Assembly: GCA_016302655.1 (NCBI GenBank)
Contig: JAEDNF010000059.1
Coordinates: 1-8,445, forward strand
Direction of reading: 5' to 3'
Source of the DNA: Oscillospiraceae bacterium
GTDB taxonomy: Bacteria > Bacillota > Clostridia > Oscillospirales > Ruminococcaceae
DNA length: 8,445 nt
Shown here: piece by piece, positions 5,832-8,445 of the stretch
Layout of the letters: every line of letters starts with the position of its first letter
Numbering within the stretch: position 1 is the stretch's first letter
Translations under genes and position numbers: made by a program
The notes under the pieces: model-generated
The model's input: the letters and a program-made list of their open reading frames with translations, nothing else
What the model was told of the DNA's origin: nothing
The model's database searches: none

Positions 5832-6614
5832 ATGCCGTTAGTACAGTTTGCCGATGTGACTTTCGGCTACAAAGAGGACGATTATCTTCTGCTCCGGAAT
5901 CTTTCGTTTACGGTTCAGAAAAACGATATAATAACCGTTATCGGTGCGTCGGGATGCGGAAAGAGCACTCTTTTCAGACTTATGACCTGCCTTGAAAAAG
6001 AATACAAGGGCAGTATATCTATAAACGGCAAGTCTCCCGAAAATGCGTCGGGTACAGCCGCATTTATGCCGCAGAAGGACCTTCTTATGCCGTGGAGAAA
6101 TATCCTTAAAAATGTTACTCTTCCGCTTGAAGTATTGCCGATATCAAAATCAGAGCGAATCGAAATCGCTAAAGAGGCACTATCAAAGGTCGGTTTATCC
6201 GACTGCGAGAAAAAGCGTCCGTCAGAGTTATCGGGCGGTATGCGGCAGCGTGTATCGTTTGCGAGAACACTCGTTCAGCTTTGGCAGGGAAGAGAGCTTT
6301 TACTGCTTGACGAACCGTTTTCTGCGCTTGATTCTCTTACGAGGATATCAATGCAGGACTGGCTTATAGGTCAGGTGAATGACCTTAATGCAACGGTAAT
6401 GATGGTAACTCACGATGTCGAGGAAGCTATGCTTATCGGAAACAAGATATTCCTGCTCACAGGCAGACCTGTAAAGGAAATCAGCATAATAGATGTCAGC
6501 GGAATAAAATGCCGTGATGACTTGTACCTGCCGCAGTCGGTAAAACTGAAAAATCAGCTTGTTTCGGCTTTTCTTACCGAGAACGCAGACAAAGCGGAAA
6601 GGAGCGGCGTATGA
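5832..6614 (+). CDS. thiZ: ABC transporter ATP-binding protein, thiamine-precursor importer (ThiZ-like)
   Basis: ATPase that would power uptake of a thiamine pyrimidine precursor with the next two genes; it acts on the cytoplasmic face of the membrane. The 260 residues place it in the SsuB/TauB/ThiZ type. Seen: Walker [10 protein letters not shown] (38-46), Q-loop [10 protein letters not shown], signature LSGGMRQR (133-140), Walker B LLLLDEP with D160 and E161, D-loop SALD and switch H194 in VTHDVEEA. All are intact. The start at 5832 is supported by AAGGAA (5819-5824), 1 nt after the thiD stop. It overlaps the permease gene by 4 bp (ATGA). By sequence alone the substrate could be another nitrate/sulfonate/taurine-class compound; the TPP riboswitch, thiED and the ThiY-like binding protein point to thiamine pyrimidine. 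Confidence 0.9.
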   Translation: MPLVQFADVTFGYKEDDYLLLRNLSFTVQKNDIITVIGASGCGKSTLFRLMTCLEKEYKGSISINGKSPENASGTAAFMPQKDLLMPWRNILKNVTLPLEVLPISKSERIEIAKEALSKVGLSDCEKKRPSELSGGMRQRVSFARTLVQLWQGRELLLLDEPFSALDSLTRISMQDWLIGQVNDLNATVMMVTHDVEEAMLIGNKIFLLTGRPVKEISIIDVSGIKCRDDLYLPQSVKLKNQLVSAFLTENADKAERSGV

Positions 6615-7354
6615 AAAAACATCTGCCTGCCATACTGACAGGCGCAGGACTCCTGATATTGTGGCAGATTATTGCAATGTGTATCAATGCGGCATATATT
6701 CTGCCGTCGCCAACACAAATTGCAGTAAAGATATGGGAACTCAGAGATCCGCTGTTCACGGTACATACTCCTGCAACAATGCTTGTCACTCTTCTCGGTC
6801 TGCTGATATCGGTAGTTCTCGGCGTAGGTCTTGCCGTGATAATGGAAAAGTTTGAAACGGTTGAAAGGGCGCTGTATCCCGTTATCGTCACCACCCAGAC
6901 TATACCCGTTACCGCAATAGCTCCGCTGTTTGTACTTTGGCTCGGCTACGGTATCTGGAGCAAGGTGCTGGTTTCGGTGCTGATTACCTTCTTTCCGATA
7001 ACGATATCATTACATGACGGCCTTAAGTCAACTAAGAGAGAAAATGAAGAATTGCTCAGAACAATGGGAATGAGCAGTGCGGCTATATTTATAAAGCTGA
7101 AATTTCCTGCGGCTTTACCCTCGTTCTTCTCGGCAATAAAGATGGCGATTCCGCTCAGTATACTCGGTGCGGCAATGGGCGAATGGCTCGGAGCGCAAAG
7201 CGGACTCGGTTATTTCAGCAAGAGAATGATGACTCAGCTTGACGGAGCAGGCGTTTTTGCTCCTGTTGTAGTGCTTGCTGTATGTGCAATGTTGGTTGTA
7301 GCTGTTATCAGTGCAATAGAAAGAAAATTAATCACCTGGAGAAAGGAAATCTGA
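6611..7354 (+). CDS. thiX: ABC transporter permease, thiamine-precursor importer (ThiX-like)
   Basis: Membrane subunit of the importer, 247 residues, BPD (SsuC/TauC-like) family. Hydrophobic segments lie around residues 6-28, 54-80, 95-112, 117-132, 176-195 and 214-237, i.e. about six helices. The cytoplasmic EAA-type loop that contacts the ATPase is visible as the segment from [14 protein letters not shown] to MGMSS and [15 protein letters not shown] (~136-170). The start overlaps the thiZ stop by 4 bp, and GGAAAGGAG just upstream (6596-6604) is a strong ribosome site. The binding-protein gene starts 1 nt after its stop. Substrate specificity is assigned from the neighbours, not from this sequence. 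Confidence 0.9.
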   Translation: MKKHLPAILTGAGLLILWQIIAMCINAAYILPSPTQIAVKIWELRDPLFTVHTPATMLVTLLGLLISVVLGVGLAVIMEKFETVERALYPVIVTTQTIPVTAIAPLFVLWLGYGIWSKVLVSVLITFFPITISLHDGLKSTKRENEELLRTMGMSSAAIFIKLKFPAALPSFFSAIKMAIPLSILGAAMGEWLGAQSGLGYFSKRMMTQLDGAGVFAPVVVLAVCAMLVVAVISAIERKLITWRKEI

Positions 7355-7355
7355 A

Positions 7356-8378
7356 ATGAAAACTAAGAGAATAGCAGCTTTTGCTGCAGCAGCCGCTATG
7401 GCTTTAAGTATTTGCGGATGCAGTAACAATGCAGAGTCGGCAAACGGTGACAGCAACACCGGAAAACAGCTCGATGAACTTACAATTGTGCTTGACTGGT
7501 ATCCAAACGGCTCTCATGTTTTCCTCTACGATGCAATAGAAGAGGGCTTTTATGAAGAAGAGGGACTTAAGATAAATGTTGAGTTCCCCTCAAACACAAA
7601 CGATGCTATCTCAATGACTTCTGCAGGAAAAGCCGATATCGGTTTCTACTATATGCATGATGTTATCCAGGCAAACGCCAATCAGGATATACCCGTTGTT
7701 TCAATAGGTGCAGTTGTGCAGAATCCCGTCAATGTGCTTATGTCGCTTGGCGATAAGAACATAAAGACAGTAGCCGACCTGAAGGGTAAGAAGATAGGCT
7801 ACGGCGGTTCAGTACTCAATGAGGCTTTTGTGAAAACAATGCTTAAGAACGCAGGACTTAATGAAAATGACGCAGAGCTTATAGATGTAGGCTTTGAGCT
7901 TATGTCATCAATGACAACAGGACAGGTAGACGCTACTATCGGAGGATTTATCAGCCACGAGGTACCCGAGCTTGAAAATCAGGGCTTCACGGTAAATTAT
8001 ATCAAGCCCACCGAGAACGGCGTTCCCGATTACACAGAGCTTGTATTTGTTACTTCAAAGGATAATGCCGAGAAGAATGCCGACAAGCTCACACGCTTCC
8101 TTCGTGCAACAAAGAAAGGTTTTGAAGCGGTTAAAGCCGATCCTGCAAAAGGCGTTGAGAATCTGCTGAAGAATCAGAACACCGAAAACTTCCCGCTTAA
8201 TAAGGATGTTGAAACAAAGAGTGTAAATACTATTCTTTCTCTTGCCGAAAAGGACGGCGCACCGTTCTTATCACAGAGCGAGGAAACCTGGAACAATAAC
8301 ATCAAGTGGATGCTTGATTCGGGAATAATCACTAAGTCGGTAGAAGCTAAGGATATGATAGTAAAGCTTGTTGATTGA
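7356..8378 (+). CDS. thiY: Lipoprotein thiamine-pyrimidine-binding protein (ThiY/NMT1-like)
   Basis: Extracytoplasmic lipid-anchored solute-binding protein, 340 residues, that would hand a thiamine pyrimidine precursor to ThiX-ThiZ. An N-terminal signal (KTKRIAAFAAAAAMALS) ends in the lipobox ICGC with Cys22 as the lipidated residue, followed by an Asn/Ser-rich linker to ~40. The NMT1/THI5-like fold shows LDWYPNGSH (46-54, with H54), EEGFYEEEGLKI, ADIGF, VVQNPVNVLMSL, DLKGKKIGYGG and a C-terminal helical part. The CCCFC motif of yeast THI5-type HMP synthases is absent, so it is a binder, not a synthase. The ribosome site AAAGGA (7342-7347) lies in the end of thiX. Bacillus halodurans ThiY binds formylaminopyrimidine, but without tenA or ylmB here, HMP is at least as likely. 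Last gene of the operon. Confidence 0.92.
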   Translation: MKTKRIAAFAAAAAMALSICGCSNNAESANGDSNTGKQLDELTIVLDWYPNGSHVFLYDAIEEGFYEEEGLKINVEFPSNTNDAISMTSAGKADIGFYYMHDVIQANANQDIPVVSIGAVVQNPVNVLMSLGDKNIKTVADLKGKKIGYGGSVLNEAFVKTMLKNAGLNENDAELIDVGFELMSSMTTGQVDATIGGFISHEVPELENQGFTVNYIKPTENGVPDYTELVFVTSKDNAEKNADKLTRFLRATKKGFEAVKADPAKGVENLLKNQNTENFPLNKDVETKSVNTILSLAEKDGAPFLSQSEETWNNNIKWMLDSGIITKSVEAKDMIVKLVD

Positions 8379-8390
8379 TAAAAAACAGTT

Positions 8391-8420
8391 CGAGCCGTGT
8401 TTATCACGGCTCGTTGTTAT
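8391..8420 (+). terminator. Terminator of the thiamine operon
   Basis: A perfect 9-bp stem (CGAGCCGTG 8391-8399 with CACGGCTCG 8405-8413) with a TTTAT loop is followed by the T-rich TTGTTAT. It lies 12 nt after the thiY stop. The T-tract is interrupted by G and A, so it may be leaky. The remaining bases to 8445 hold nothing I can identify. Confidence 0.75.
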
Positions 8421-8445
8421 ATTATGATCCCGTTGCAATGATCTA

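Noticed and set aside
7356..8378. ThiY-like protein as a THI5-type HMP synthase
   Set aside because: It has a lipoprotein signal and lacks the CCCFC iron-binding motif; its place in an ABC operon indicates a binding protein.

Overview
The window reads as a stretch of chromosome from a low-to-moderate-GC Gram-positive anaerobe. A Clostridia member of the Ruminococcaceae/Oscillospiraceae type is my best guess. The reasons are strong Shine-Dalgarno sites, near-consensus sigma-A promoters, a lipoprotein-type solute-binding protein, a PadR regulator and a transcription-terminating TPP riboswitch. The genus is inference. All eight genes lie on the + strand. I see no tRNA, rRNA, CRISPR array, insertion sequence or prophage gene.

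Layout: (i) 1-125 is a repeat- and palindrome-rich intergenic stretch. (ii) A near-perfect promoter (126-154) drives a 633-residue seven-helix membrane protein with a degenerate GGDEF-like region and an intact EAL c-di-GMP phosphodiesterase domain (195-2096). (iii) A 233-bp AT-rich gap holds an inverted repeat and a promoter for a short PadR-type regulator (2330-2677), closed by a strong terminator. (iv) A metal-dependent amidohydrolase (2761-3573) overlaps by 4 bp an Sfp-type phosphopantetheinyl transferase (3570-4211). (v) A thiamine operon follows: promoter inside the end of the transferase gene, TPP riboswitch, terminator, then thiE, thiD and an ABC importer of ThiZ-ThiX-ThiY type, ending at a hairpin (8391-8413).

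The thiamine block works as a salvage route. ThiY, ThiX and ThiZ import a pyrimidine precursor, probably 4-amino-5-hydroxymethyl-2-methylpyrimidine (HMP). ThiD phosphorylates HMP twice, and ThiE joins HMP-PP to thiazole phosphate to give thiamine phosphate. The product, once converted to TPP, shuts off the operon through the riboswitch. No thiC, thiM, thiG, tenA or ylmB homologue is in the window, so thiazole phosphate must come from elsewhere and the exact transported pyrimidine is an inference.

No wholly new system is evident. The most interesting points are the regulatory layout of the riboswitch operon (promoter buried in the upstream gene, visible antiterminator/terminator competition, a 9-nt tandem repeat in the switch region, weak P1), the unexplained amidohydrolase-phosphopantetheinyl transferase pair, and the repeat-like sequence at the left edge.
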